Assembly (NCBI RefSeq): GCF_030580865.1
Contig: NZ_JAUQSY010000005.1
Span: 1 to 64,000, forward strand
Source: Hymenobacter aranciens
Lineage (GTDB): Bacteria > Bacteroidota > Bacteroidia > Cytophagales > Hymenobacteraceae
Direction of reading: 5' to 3'
DNA length: 64,000 nucleotides
This document shows, piece by piece, positions 15,991 to 25,608 of the stretch. The translations under genes were made by a program, and so were the position numbers. The first letter of the stretch is position 1. Each line of letters begins with the position of its first letter. The notes below the pieces were generated by a model that was given only the letters and a program-made list of their open reading frames with translations, did not search any database and was not told the DNA's origin.

Positions 15991-17466
15991 ATGAGCTTTG
16001 AGACAATTCCTTTCGAGGAGGCCAGCCCGCGTGCTGATTCCATGCTCGAAACCCTTCGGTCCATCGGCTACACGCTGGACACGGCCGTGGCTGATATTAT
16101 TGATAACAGTATCGCAGCGGGAGCTACCGAGGTGCAACTGGAAATGGTCTGGCAGGGAAGGCAGTCCACGCTGACTATTGCGGACAATGGGCGTGGTATG
16201 GATGCAGAGCAGCTGCGCGAGGCTATGAGACTAGGCAGCCGGCACCCTGGTCAGGTCAGGCACCGCGATGACCTGGGTAGGTTCGGGTTAGGTCTGAAAA
16301 CAGCTTCCTTTTCCCAGTGCCGGCGTTTTACAGTGCTTTCCAAACCCAAAGGGGGAGAGGTAACATACCGGTGCTGGGACTTGGATTATGTGAACGAAAC
16401 GAAAGCATGGAATCTGCTGTGCCACGTATCGGATGAGGACCTGATTACCCAACTGGCCGCCCAGCCCCAGGGTACTATCGTTTTCTGGGAAAACATGGAC
16501 CGGCTTGTGGGTGACCTGAAAGCGGGCAGCGAGAAGCACGAGGCCGTATTCGGCCGGTACGTGCGGCTGGTGGAGCACCATCTGGCGATGGTATTCCACC
16601 GCTATCTGGAGGACGGTGGCCTTTCCATCTACGTCAATGGGGATAAACTGGCCCCGTGGAACCCGTTCTTAACTGCCGAGCCATCCACCCAGCGATTACC
16701 TGAGGAAGCCCTGTTCAGCGGGCAGGTCATTATCCGGCCTTATATCCTGCCGCATCACCGCCGGTTGTCCCATCCCGACCTGTTTGACCAGGCCGGCGGG
16801 CTGCGCGGCTGGAATGCCCATCAGGGGTTTTATATCTACCGCAACCGCCGGCTGCTGGTAGCCGGAGACTGGCTGGGCTTGTTCCGGCGCGAGGAGCACT
16901 GCAAGCTGGCCCGCATCATGGTCGACCTGCCCAACACACTGGATGATGCTTGGCAGATTGATATCCGCAAAGCCCAGTCCTTTCCCCCGGCCACGTTACA
17001 GAATGACTTCCGACGCATCGGAACCCTGGCCCGTACCCGCGCCGTGGAGGTTTACCGCGCCCGGGGGCGTAAGCTGAAGCACACGCATAGTATCGGCTTC
17101 ACCCCCGTCTGGCAGGAAAATATCCGGCTGGGCCAGCGGCATTACACAATTAACCGCCAGCACCCGCTGGTAAAAGATGTACTGGACAAGGCACAGGGGC
17201 AGTCTTCGGCCATACTGCACGCGGTGCTGCGGATGCTGGAAGAAACAATTCCCGTGCCCCTGATTGTGCTGAGTGAGGCCGAAAAACCCCGGGAGCAGGC
17301 GATGCCCTACGAGAATGTCAGCGACCAAGAAATTCTGCCTCTTATTCAGGACATGTTCTGTGACTTCCGGGCAGCTGGCCGCTCAGCTGCCGAGGTGCGC
17401 CAGCTGCTGCTCAACATGGAGCCCTTCAACTACTTTCCCCACCTGATTGACAAGCTGACCGACTGA
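15991..17466 (+). CDS. GHKL (HSP90/MORC-like) ATP-binding protein of Z1 defence operon
   Basis: A 491-residue protein with an N-terminal GHKL ATPase: N-box DTAVADIIDNSIAAGA, G1 box IADNGRGMD, G2 box DDLGRFGLGLKTASF. This is the ATPase family shared by Hsp90, MutL and MORC, where ATP drives dimerisation. The remainder is a transducer-like region with no recognised catalytic motif. Its TGA stop overlaps the ATG of the Z1 gene (TGATG), so the two are translationally coupled. In related clusters this protein accompanies a C5-methyltransferase, Z1, DUF4420 and AIPR, and is assumed to be a motor or clamp in DNA restriction. The mechanism is inferred. Confidence 0.85.
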   Translation: MSFETIPFEEASPRADSMLETLRSIGYTLDTAVADIIDNSIAAGATEVQLEMVWQGRQSTLTIADNGRGMDAEQLREAMRLGSRHPGQVRHRDDLGRFGLGLKTASFSQCRRFTVLSKPKGGEVTYRCWDLDYVNETKAWNLLCHVSDEDLITQLAAQPQGTIVFWENMDRLVGDLKAGSEKHEAVFGRYVRLVEHHLAMVFHRYLEDGGLSIYVNGDKLAPWNPFLTAEPSTQRLPEEALFSGQVIIRPYILPHHRRLSHPDLFDQAGGLRGWNAHQGFYIYRNRRLLVAGDWLGLFRREEHCKLARIMVDLPNTLDDAWQIDIRKAQSFPPATLQNDFRRIGTLARTRAVEVYRARGRKLKHTHSIGFTPVWQENIRLGQRHYTINRQHPLVKDVLDKAQGQSSAILHAVLRMLEETIPVPLIVLSEAEKPREQAMPYENVSDQEILPLIQDMFCDFRAAGRSAAEVRQLLLNMEPFNYFPHLIDKLTD

Positions 17467-20333
17467 TGTCTGATTCCCATGAGGAAATGCTGAGCGTGGC
17501 CATCACCATGCTCACGCCCAAACCCCACAAAACTCCGGCTGTCATCGAGGAAACAGTTACCCGGCTCGGAATACTTTATCCGGAAGCGGATGCGGCCCGG
17601 CTCAAAGCGGATTTGCTGGCTTATTACCGGGTTAAATCGCTTGATTATGCCATTCTTGAAGACCGGGCCAAGCGGCAGCCACCGTGGCTGGACAAGGCGC
17701 GGGAAGGCATCAAATGGAAGTTCTGGAACCGTTACCGTGACTACCTGCAGTTTGACCGCCGCATGGCCGCCCACACGGTGGACCAGCTCGGCGACCTGAC
17801 TGACGACATTCTGGACCGGCTCAGCAATCCCCGCGATACCCAGCCCTTCGACCGCCGGGGGATGGTGGTGGGTCAGGTGCAGTCCGGCAAGACGGGCAAC
17901 TATACCGGACTGATTTGCAAGGCCGCTGATGCCGGCTACAAGCTCATCATTGTGCTGGCCGGTATCCACAGCAGCTTGCGCAGCCAGACCCAGGAGCGGC
18001 TGGATGAAGGCTTTGTGGGCTACAATACCCAGACGGCCCGGACACACCGCACCGGTAATCATTGGATTGGGGTCGGAAAGCGTGACCGTAAGGTGCCGGC
18101 GCATTCGCTGACAACGAGCGCTCCCAATGGCGATTTTAAAGCATCGCTGGCCGACAGTGTGCCAGCTACAATCTTCGGGTCCGACCCGGTCCTGATAGTA
18201 GTCAAGAAGAACGTCAGCATTCTGCGCAACCTCATTCTGTGGCTGGCAGCCAAAGGCGAGGAAACCGAAAAAGGGCAACGTTTGCTGAGCGACATGCCAC
18301 TGCTGCTGGTGGACGACGAAGCTGATAACGCTTCCATCAACGTCAGCAAGGAAAACATTTCGGCGGTGAATGCCTCCATCCGGGTGCTGCTGTCGCTGTT
18401 CGAGCAAAAAGCATACGTGGGTTACACCGCGACTCCCTTTGCCAATATTTTCATTCCGGTTCTCAGCCGGACTGACTTCGAGGCACTGAATCTGACTATA
18501 AAGGGCCGGCATAATACGCTGGATGCCGCCGTTGGGCAGGAGTTGTTTCCCCGGGACTTTATTGTCAACATCCCGCCACCCAGCAACTACGTGGGACCCG
18601 ACCGGATTTTCGGCATCGGGGAGCCCGATGATGATGAGGAAGGTTCGCACGAGAACGTATTTCCCGTGGTGCACGAAATCGACGAGGAAACCGATAACTA
18701 CCTGACTGCTTACCCCAATAAGCACAAAAAGGACGATGAACCGCCTGCCTATCTGCCAGACTCGCTGAAAGATGCCATCAATCATTTCTTTCTTACCTGT
18801 GCCGCCCGGCTGGCACGTGGCCAGCAGCGGCAGCACAGCTCTATGCTCATCCACGTTTCGCGGTTTGTAAAATGGCAGAATGAGACGGGTAAACAGGTCG
18901 CGATATACCTGAGTGACTGCCGCTCCAAGCTGGCCCTGCGTAAAAACAGTCTGGAACCGGCCTTAAAAGCCCTCTGGGAAAATGAGTACGAGCCGGTTAC
19001 TGCCCGATTTATTGAGGAGAATCTGATTGACGACCATCTTATCAAGCCGCTGGGCTGGGAAGCCGTCCGCAAGCACCTGAAGCCAGCGCTGGAGCGCATT
19101 AAGGTACGGGTGGTACACGGCACCCCCGACCGGACCGGTGACACGCTTCACCTGCCGCTGACTTACAGCGATTATGACGACACCGGGCTATTTGTTATCG
19201 CCGTAGGTGGTAATAAGCTCTCGCGTGGTCTTACACTGGAAGGTTTGTGCGTTAGTTATTATCTGCGGGCATCACGGATGTACGATACCTTAATGCAGAT
19301 GGGCCGCTGGTTTGGCTACCGCCCTGGCTACGCAGACCTGTGCCGGCTGTTCACCACCGGGGAAATTATCAGCTGGTACCGTCACATTACGCTGGCCACC
19401 GAGGAACTGCGTCTGGAATTCGACCGCATGGTCCGGCAGCGCCGTACCCCGGAGGAATATGGGCTGAAAATCCGCTCCAAGCCTGGTGTACTCCAGATTA
19501 CCGCCACTAACCGGATGCGGGGAGCTTGGCCGCTTCAGCTCAGCTTCGCCGGGGAGCTTATGGAAACCTATGCTTTCCCCCGACACGACCCGAAGTTCAT
19601 ACAGACCAATTACGATGCCGTGCAGGCCCTGATTAATCAGCTTGGTACACCGGTGCCCATCGGACGGCAGCCCTACGCCTGGCGTGGGATCGCGGCGGAA
19701 ACAGTACAGGAGTTTCTGTTGAGCTACCTCACAACCCAGCGTAATATTGAACCGGGTAAGCTAACTGATTACATCAGCAGCCAGCAGCAGGACGGACGGC
19801 TCACCAGCTGGAATGTTATTCTGATGCAGGCGGAAAACGACAATAATCCGTTAGTTCCTTTTACAATTGACGGGGTGCCGGTGCAGGTTCGCACGACGTA
19901 TCGTGATGCCGCAGGAGCCAAGGACAAAACCAAAACTGTCAGTACAGTTGAGTACGTCATTCCCAAGGCCCATATTATCAGCCCCCGCCATGAAGCGCTG
20001 GACCTGACGGACGAGCAAATGAGTAAAGCGCTGATAGATACCAGGGCTGAGCGGAAGGGGGCAGCGTACCCTTCCGGTGATGAAATCCGGCGTAACAGAC
20101 CGGCATCCGAGGCGCTGTTACTGCTCTATCCTCTGGACCCCGGCCCGGCCGGCTATGCTGACGATGCGCCTGATGTCCCGGTTATGGGTTATGCCATTAG
20201 CTTTCCGGCTATCAAAAAAGACCGGAAAGTCACTTACATGGGGAATTCGCAGCTGCTGGCCGAGTTCACAAATGACGATGAGGATGCACTGGATGAAGAG
20301 GCCGACCAGCAGATAACCCGGGATGATGACTAA
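17466..20333 (+). CDS. Z1-domain P-loop NTPase (putative endonuclease-associated helicase-like)
   Basis: A 955-residue protein. Walker A is VGQVQSGKTGNYTGLICKAADAGYKLIIVLAG (about residue 138 on), followed by SLRSQTQERLDEG. Walker B / DEAD-like motif is LLLVDDEADNASIN (near 278), and a motif III-like VGYTATPFANIFIP resembles superfamily 2 helicases. The Z1 domain follows, with GGNKLSRGLTLEGLCVSYYLRASRMYDTLMQMGRWFGYRPGYADLCRLF. These residues match the Z1 family found with predicted restriction systems. It overlaps the next gene by 8 nt. The likely role is ATP-driven DNA translocation or target processing together with the GHKL protein and the DUF4420 nuclease. Confidence 0.9.
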   Translation: MSDSHEEMLSVAITMLTPKPHKTPAVIEETVTRLGILYPEADAARLKADLLAYYRVKSLDYAILEDRAKRQPPWLDKAREGIKWKFWNRYRDYLQFDRRMAAHTVDQLGDLTDDILDRLSNPRDTQPFDRRGMVVGQVQSGKTGNYTGLICKAADAGYKLIIVLAGIHSSLRSQTQERLDEGFVGYNTQTARTHRTGNHWIGVGKRDRKVPAHSLTTSAPNGDFKASLADSVPATIFGSDPVLIVVKKNVSILRNLILWLAAKGEETEKGQRLLSDMPLLLVDDEADNASINVSKENISAVNASIRVLLSLFEQKAYVGYTATPFANIFIPVLSRTDFEALNLTIKGRHNTLDAAVGQELFPRDFIVNIPPPSNYVGPDRIFGIGEPDDDEEGSHENVFPVVHEIDEETDNYLTAYPNKHKKDDEPPAYLPDSLKDAINHFFLTCAARLARGQQRQHSSMLIHVSRFVKWQNETGKQVAIYLSDCRSKLALRKNSLEPALKALWENEYEPVTARFIEENLIDDHLIKPLGWEAVRKHLKPALERIKVRVVHGTPDRTGDTLHLPLTYSDYDDTGLFVIAVGGNKLSRGLTLEGLCVSYYLRASRMYDTLMQMGRWFGYRPGYADLCRLFTTGEIISWYRHITLATEELRLEFDRMVRQRRTPEEYGLKIRSKPGVLQITATNRMRGAWPLQLSFAGELMETYAFPRHDPKFIQTNYDAVQALINQLGTPVPIGRQPYAWRGIAAETVQEFLLSYLTTQRNIEPGKLTDYISSQQQDGRLTSWNVILMQAENDNNPLVPFTIDGVPVQVRTTYRDAAGAKDKTKTVSTVEYVIPKAHIISPRHEALDLTDEQMSKALIDTRAERKGAAYPSGDEIRRNRPASEALLLLYPLDPGPAGYADDAPDVPVMGYAISFPAIKKDRKVTYMGNSQLLAEFTNDDEDALDEEADQQITRDDD

Positions 20334-21363
20334 CGACGGAACAGCTGCCGCTCTGGAGGCCATCTGGAAAGAACTGCTGCTGACGCCTCCAGCACCGGGA
20401 AAGGTCGAGGCCTTACCGTGTCTGCCAGCCGAGCCGGCCAGCCCGCTTTCAGCGGGCATCCTGCACGTCCCCGGCAACGAGGTAATACGTCGGGTGCTGC
20501 TGCTGGCCCTGCCGGTCCGCCTGCGCTCCCGCATTGCCCCCGACCACCGTTATTCTGGTCTTAGTCTGGAGCCGCTGCCTGACCCGGACCAGCCGGACAC
20601 CATTTTTCAACTGGCGCTTATTCTGACGGACGAGCGGTTTTCCGACATCTTCTCCATTCTGACAGCCGATATCATCGCGGCTCTGAGCGAGGCCCACGAT
20701 GGTAGTGCCTACCTGCGGGCGTTTATGGCCAGACTAAACCGGTGGCAGGAATTGTTCGGGCTGTTCAATCCGGCCGGGCTGAGTGGTCCGGCGCGGCAAG
20801 GCCTGTTCGGAGAGCTGCATCTGCTGCGGGAGCTGCTGCTGGCCGGCATGGCCCCCGGACCGGTGCTGACTGCCTGGACGGGGCCTTTGCACGACCCCCA
20901 GGATTTTCACTTCGGCCCCAATGCCGTCGAAGTGAAGACCAGCGCCGGCAACAGCCAGTCCTTTCAGGTCAGCGGTGCCGGGCAGCTGGACGAGAGCCTG
21001 TTTGAGCATCTTTTCCTGCTGCACCTGTTTCTGGAGGTAGCCGAAAACACCGGCGAAACGTTGCCTCAGCTCGTGGAGCAGCTGACCACGGCGGCAGCTG
21101 TGGACCCGGTAGCAGCCAAGCTACTGGAAACCCGTCTGCATCAGGCGGGCTATTTTCACTCCCAGGCCGACCGCTACCAAACGGAAGGCTTCCGGGTCCG
21201 TCATTCTACTCTGGCACAGGTTCACGAGGACTTTCCCCGCATCCGGATGGCCGACCTGCGCCCCGGCATCGGGTCTTTATCCTACACCGTAGCAGTCGAC
21301 CAGCTGCTGCCCTATGTACTTCCTTTCGACACTCTTCTTACGCTATTGAATTCCCATGTCTGA
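20326..21363 (+). CDS. PD-(D/E)XK motif protein (DUF4420 family)
   Basis: A 345-residue protein using the second of two adjacent ATGs (20323 or 20326), both overlapping the Z1 stop. The nuclease core reads LFGELHLLRELL ... DFHFGPNAVEVKTSAGNSQSFQVSGAGQLDE. Glu202 and Lys204 form the E-x-K of a PD-(D/E)XK fold, an upstream Glu in GELHLL matches the helix-borne acid, and the QVS strand follows. This is the typical DUF4420 pattern and makes it the best candidate for the DNA-cleaving subunit of the operon. Its stop overlaps the start of the AIPR gene by 8 nt, so all four downstream genes are coupled. Confidence 0.88.
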   Translation: MTNDGTAAALEAIWKELLLTPPAPGKVEALPCLPAEPASPLSAGILHVPGNEVIRRVLLLALPVRLRSRIAPDHRYSGLSLEPLPDPDQPDTIFQLALILTDERFSDIFSILTADIIAALSEAHDGSAYLRAFMARLNRWQELFGLFNPAGLSGPARQGLFGELHLLRELLLAGMAPGPVLTAWTGPLHDPQDFHFGPNAVEVKTSAGNSQSFQVSGAGQLDESLFEHLFLLHLFLEVAENTGETLPQLVEQLTTAAAVDPVAAKLLETRLHQAGYFHSQADRYQTEGFRVRHSTLAQVHEDFPRIRMADLRPGIGSLSYTVAVDQLLPYVLPFDTLLTLLNSHV

Positions 21364-23701
21364 TGCCGATGAACAACTCCGGTTCCTGACTGACCTCAAC
21401 CAGGAAATCCGTGCCCTGACGGAAGCCGAGGAAGGCGGCGCGCTACTGGAAGAAAAGGCTACGGAATATCTGATAGGTATGCTGACCGATGCCGGTGAAA
21501 CGGAGGATGCCCGCGTCTGTACCAGCATCAAGGCCAATAAAGCCAACCAGATACAGCATAAAATCAACGGCTACGCGCTGAGCGAGGACTTTGAAACCGT
21601 TGACCTGTTTATCACTTTCTTTCAGGAAGGAGAAGAGATACGTTCGTTTGCGAAAAGTGAGGTAACGACGGCCGCCAACCAGTCGGAGCGGTTTTTAAAA
21701 GACGTGTTCAATGGCTATCAGGACAGGCTCGATGAATCAGCCCCGGTCTATGACCTGGCGCAGGTGCTTTTCGAAAACGCCGCCAAGGTGGTGCGTGCCC
21801 GCATCTTCATTCTGACCAATGCCCGTCTGAGCAGCGATACCGCGATACCGGACCGCCGGCTGCGTGATACCCTGCATGTCCAGTATCATGTGTGGGACTT
21901 GGAGCGGTTATTTCGCCTGTGGACCAGCCGCAACCGCCGCGAGCCCATTGTAATAGACTTCGAGAGGGGTTACGGTAAACCACTGGCCTGCCTGCCCATG
22001 CCGGTGAGTAATGATGACTACCAGACCTGCCTGGCTATTCTGCCAGGTACTATGCTGGCCGAAATCTACGAGCGCTACGGAGCGCGCCTGCTGGAGCAGA
22101 ACGTAAGGTCCTTTCTGGATTTCACGGGCGGAGTAAATAAGGGTATCCGCAATACCATCCGCACAGCTCCTCACCGTTTTCTGGCCTATAACAACGGCAT
22201 TGCGGCTACAGCCGAAGAGGTAGATATGCGCGAGTTACCTGGCGGAGGCTGGGCAATCTACACGGTGAGGGACCTCCAGATTGTTAACGGGGGCCAGACG
22301 ACGGCCGCTATCTTCCGCACCCAGCGCCAGGACAAGGCGGATATTGCCGGGGTGTTCGTTCAGATGAAGCTGACGGTGCTGCGCCGGCCCGAGGAGATGG
22401 ATGAAATCATTCCGCTCATCTCGCAGTACGCTAATAGCCAGAACGGCATACAGGCAGCTGACCTGTCGGCCAATAATGCCTTTAACCGCCAGCTGGAGAA
22501 GATTTCACGTACCTGCTGGGCTCCGGCAGCCAAAGACTCCTCGCTGCAGACCCGATGGTTCTTCGAGCGCGCCCGTGGTCAGTACAAAGTAGCCTACAAC
22601 CGGGAGCTGTCAAACAGCCGCCGCACGGCGTTTGAGAAACAGAACCCGCGTAAGCAGCTTTTCAGCAAAGAGATGGTGGCCAAATATGAGCATATGTGGA
22701 GCGGCTACCCGCACCTCGTGGCCAAGGGCGCACAGAAAAACTACGCTGAGTTTCTGAAAGAGAAGCTGAAGAAGGACTTTCTGCCTAACAATGTCTTTTT
22801 CGAAGACCTGATAGCCAAAGCCATTCTCTTCCGGGCGGCTGACCTGGAATACGGCCGGGGAGCTACAAAAATCGGCGACTTCAAATTCCTGACGGTTCCC
22901 TATACTCTGGCTTGGCTTAATCACCTGACCGGTGGCCGGATTGACCTGCTTCGAATCTGGAAGCAGCAGGAGGTGTCAGATAATCTGCGCAGCGCTATCC
23001 GTAGCCTGCTGTACGTAGTAGACCGGTTCCTGCTGGATAATGCGGGTGGCAAGCTGGTAAGCGAGCGTGCCAAGCAGGAAGATTATTGGAAGCTGCTGGT
23101 GAGCAAAGGCCTTCCTAGTAATACTCTTCAGAAAATACTGGCGGACCTGAGCGATGATTTTGCTGACCCTCAGCAGCAGAAGAAGCGGTACAGCCGCAGT
23201 AATGATGAACTGGCAGCCGAGGAGCGCCGGCAGGAGGAGGAATCCCTGCGTGGGCTGGGTGCACGGGCTTGGGAAATCATCGAGCAGTGGGGCCGCCAGA
23301 CTGACCTGCTGACTCCTCACAAACGGGGTAAATGCACTGATATTGCGGTAGGCATCAATAAAAACAGACCCCTTACGGATAGTGAGCTGGAAAACGGACG
23401 GACCATCATTGACCTGATGCTGGAACGCAACCCGCAGCTGCTTGATGAGTTATATGCGGAACAACCTGCCCCTGCTGTTTCAGCAGCTGCTTCTCGGCGA
23501 ATTATCACGCTGGATGATGCGGAACACCTGCTGGCATGGGAGAAGAAAAATAAAAAGCTCCGGGCAGCAGATGCGGATTTTCTGGTTAAAGTCAGGAAGG
23601 GCGAATTGCGGTTTAGTGAAGCAGTAAAAGGGAAAGTGTTTTACCTGCAAAACAGTGTTTTACGACACGGCTACAAAGTGCCGCAGGAGCAATCAGTGTA
23701 G
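21356..23701 (+). CDS. AIPR-family protein (abortive-infection phage resistance)
   Basis: A 781-residue protein. The central AIPR signature is RFLAYNNGIAATAEEVDM ... YTVRDLQIVNGGQTTAAIFRTQ, followed by QMKLTVLRRPEEMDEIIPLISQYANSQNGIQAADLSANNAF and the FFERARGQYK segment, all conserved in AIPR proteins linked to restriction or abortive infection. The N-terminus (ATEYLIGMLTDAGETEDARVC) matches the family's nuclease-like lead. It is the last gene of the operon and ends before a palindromic repeat. Its exact role is not established; it may act as effector when the restriction module is breached. Confidence 0.9.
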   Translation: MSDADEQLRFLTDLNQEIRALTEAEEGGALLEEKATEYLIGMLTDAGETEDARVCTSIKANKANQIQHKINGYALSEDFETVDLFITFFQEGEEIRSFAKSEVTTAANQSERFLKDVFNGYQDRLDESAPVYDLAQVLFENAAKVVRARIFILTNARLSSDTAIPDRRLRDTLHVQYHVWDLERLFRLWTSRNRREPIVIDFERGYGKPLACLPMPVSNDDYQTCLAILPGTMLAEIYERYGARLLEQNVRSFLDFTGGVNKGIRNTIRTAPHRFLAYNNGIAATAEEVDMRELPGGGWAIYTVRDLQIVNGGQTTAAIFRTQRQDKADIAGVFVQMKLTVLRRPEEMDEIIPLISQYANSQNGIQAADLSANNAFNRQLEKISRTCWAPAAKDSSLQTRWFFERARGQYKVAYNRELSNSRRTAFEKQNPRKQLFSKEMVAKYEHMWSGYPHLVAKGAQKNYAEFLKEKLKKDFLPNNVFFEDLIAKAILFRAADLEYGRGATKIGDFKFLTVPYTLAWLNHLTGGRIDLLRIWKQQEVSDNLRSAIRSLLYVVDRFLLDNAGGKLVSERAKQEDYWKLLVSKGLPSNTLQKILADLSDDFADPQQQKKRYSRSNDELAAEERRQEEESLRGLGARAWEIIEQWGRQTDLLTPHKRGKCTDIAVGINKNRPLTDSELENGRTIIDLMLERNPQLLDELYAEQPAPAVSAAASRRIITLDDAEHLLAWEKKNKKLRAADADFLVKVRKGELRFSEAVKGKVFYLQNSVLRHGYKVPQEQSV

Positions 23702-23768
23702 GTGCCATTATCGCTTCACAGTAATTGACATATTAAGTAGTGTTGCAGAAGTAATCTGGTAGTCAACA

Positions 23769-23864
23769 GACCGTCATGCTGAGCTTGCCGAAGCATCTCT
23801 ACCGCTTCGCATGAGCCGTGCAACGAAGCGATAGAGATGCTTCGACAAGCTCAGCATGACGGTC
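23769..23864. repeat. 96-bp palindromic repeat (MITE/REP-like) between convergent operons
   Basis: Perfect 19-bp outer arms at 23769-23787 and 23846-23864; inner arms AAGCATCTCTACCGCTTCG / CGAAGCGATAGAGATGCTT nearly continue the pairing. The sequence resembles the dispersed GTCATGCTGAGC repeats of this lineage, and its outer-arm length matches that of the element at 4321. It lies between convergent genes and could also terminate both. Confidence 0.75.
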
Positions 23865-23896
23865 AAATTGATACTTGTTTACTTTTGCACGAGTAC

Positions 23897-24853
23897 TTAG
23901 AGGTCAAATTCCTTGTCACCCCCATCCGTATCGATTAAATCACTGGCCATGTCCAAGACGATGGTCTTCTGTTTGAGCGTAAGGAATTCCTGCATTCCAT
24001 AAATGATATTAGTCGCGTGTATGGCAAACCCCAGCCCATCAAGTTCAGTCAGAACTTCAAGGTGAGGGTGCCGGTACTTACCGTTTACCCCGGACGAGAC
24101 TACTGCGCGGCGGCCTTCAGCGTTCAGTAATCCACCCCAAAATGTGGCGGAGTAGTTCTTTTTAGAACCATGATGCGGTGCCTGAACCAGAGCCAGGGGT
24201 ACTGCTGGCAGCAACGCCTGCTTGTGGATTCTTTCGAACGTAACGGCAACAGCATCAGCAGTAACCAGGGCCCTGTTTTGGCCTGAAGTAATCAGGAATA
24301 CTGTGGAGAGCAGATTAGCCGCCTGACTGGCTTCCTTTTTATTGGCTCCGGCATCAGAATCAACTTTTGCCTGATACTGCTGCATTTCCTGATGCCCCGG
24401 TGACAGCACTTTTAGTGTCAGGTGTTCACTCAGTTCTAAAGTAACCCCTTGCAGGAGGGGGAATATGTCTTCGAGGGTCCCTTCTCTAAGGAGCTTGCTG
24501 ATTAGCTGAAGCATCTTTTCCAGCTCCTGGGTGGCATCGTGGCCGGTTTCAAACTGCGACCAGTACTGCTTATTAAGATTGAAAGATGAGTTGCCAAACC
24601 AACCAATCTTAATGCCCTGCGCCGAACAATATTCCAGCAGTTCAGTGAAGCCGGAATAATGGTCTTCGTGCGGATGGGATAGGATGATAAAGTCAAGGCG
24701 TTGATAGCCCTTAGCAATAATGTGCTCAAGAACAGGATTGGTTTTCCCTTTCCTGTTACAGTCGAAAACACCGACGTGCTGTTCGTCATTGTCCGTCCAT
24801 TCCAAGATGACAGAGTCACCTTGGCCTACGTCTTTAAATGTTAGGCGCGCCAT
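23897..24853 (-). CDS. ComEC/Rec2-like MBL-fold metallohydrolase
   Basis: A 318-residue stand-alone metallo-beta-lactamase-fold protein. It opens with LTFKDVGQGDSVILEW, the DVGQGD motif of the ComEC-type branch. The metal site is ILSHPHEDHYSG (H-x-H-x-D-H), then ALVTADAV with the bridging Asp, and APHHGSKKNYS with the distal His pair. No membrane segments are present, unlike true ComEC. It directly abuts the receiver-like gene (TAA then ATG), so the two are co-translated. In related immune operons such proteins are often nuclease or nucleotide-hydrolase effectors. Here it is the best candidate effector of the kinase-like system; the substrate is inferred to be nucleic acid or a nucleotide. 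Confidence 0.85.
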   Translation of the reverse strand: MARLTFKDVGQGDSVILEWTDNDEQHVGVFDCNRKGKTNPVLEHIIAKGYQRLDFIILSHPHEDHYSGFTELLEYCSAQGIKIGWFGNSSFNLNKQYWSQFETGHDATQELEKMLQLISKLLREGTLEDIFPLLQGVTLELSEHLTLKVLSPGHQEMQQYQAKVDSDAGANKKEASQAANLLSTVFLITSGQNRALVTADAVAVTFERIHKQALLPAVPLALVQAPHHGSKKNYSATFWGGLLNAEGRRAVVSSGVNGKYRHPHLEVLTELDGLGFAIHATNIIYGMQEFLTLKQKTIVLDMASDLIDTDGGDKEFDL

Positions 24854-25597
24854 TTATTTGCCTTTGAACAGCCGTTCATCAATATCATGCATATACCCGG
24901 CTTTGCTGAAAAGGGCCGAAGGGTCGCCGGCCGCTTTTGAGAATTCGAAAGTGGTACTGCCTGGCTTGGTTGTTACTGTGATGGTAATGTATTTCCCTCT
25001 GTCTAAATCTACCACGCCTTCAAGTGGGCGGCGGTCAAATCGGCGTAGCTGAAATTTTTTGCCTTCTTTATCCATAAGACAATCAATTATCACGCTGTCT
25101 TCTTCGATGTCAACAATCTCCCCATCGAACATGATGACATCGGTGATGCGGGTAATCTCAGCGTCGATTTCAGCAAGCAGGCGTTCGACATCAATATCAT
25201 TGCCTACCAGAAATTCGTTCTTGGATTTGACGATAGTCTTAACCGGCAAAAGGTCAAGTATTCTCAGAATCTCAATAACCTGGTCTGCTTTATCCGGGTC
25301 CCGCGTCCATACTACCAAAACGTATCTTTTACCTGGCGGAACGATGCTTTCAATAATCTGCGCACATAGTTCGGGCTGGAAATCAGAGTTGTTGAAATTG
25401 GTATTATAGTGCAAGTCCAGAAATATCAGCTCAATGCTTTGAATAGGCTGTTCAGGCTGCTCCAGGTTTTCCGGACTGGCATCAAAAAATCTGGCACTGA
25501 TTGAGTGCTCTTTTAACTTGTCAATGATGGGGCGTACTTCGGACTGAACGTCGTCAATGATTGCGACCTGAGGTTCTCTGAGTTGGGCAAGTAGCAT
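24854..25597 (-). CDS. Receiver-like signalling protein with novel C-terminal domain
   Basis: A 247-residue protein. The N-terminal half follows the receiver fold: VAIIDDVQSEV (acidic pair), LIFLDLHYN with Asp at the phospho-acceptor strand, and YVLVVWTRDPDKADQV at the beta4 position. The usual Lys after beta5 may be in VKTIVKSKNEF. The C-terminal half (IMFDGEIVDIEEDSVIIDCLMDKEGKKFQLRRFDRRPLEGV) is beta-rich and unrecognised; it has no HTH, so this is unlikely to be a classical transcription factor. It sits between the GHKL kinase-like gene (11 bp upstream) and the MBL gene. I infer that it receives a signal from the former and controls the latter. Confidence 0.65.
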   Translation of the reverse strand: MLLAQLREPQVAIIDDVQSEVRPIIDKLKEHSISARFFDASPENLEQPEQPIQSIELIFLDLHYNTNFNNSDFQPELCAQIIESIVPPGKRYVLVVWTRDPDKADQVIEILRILDLLPVKTIVKSKNEFLVGNDIDVERLLAEIDAEITRITDVIMFDGEIVDIEEDSVIIDCLMDKEGKKFQLRRFDRRPLEGVVDLDRGKYITITVTTKPGSTTFEFSKAAGDPSALFSKAGYMHDIDERLFKGK

Positions 25598-25608
25598 TCC
25601 AGCTTTAA

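Noticed and set aside
17430..18854. 474-codon minus-strand frame opposite the Z1 gene
   Set aside because: No domain pattern and fully covered by a well-supported gene on the plus strand.
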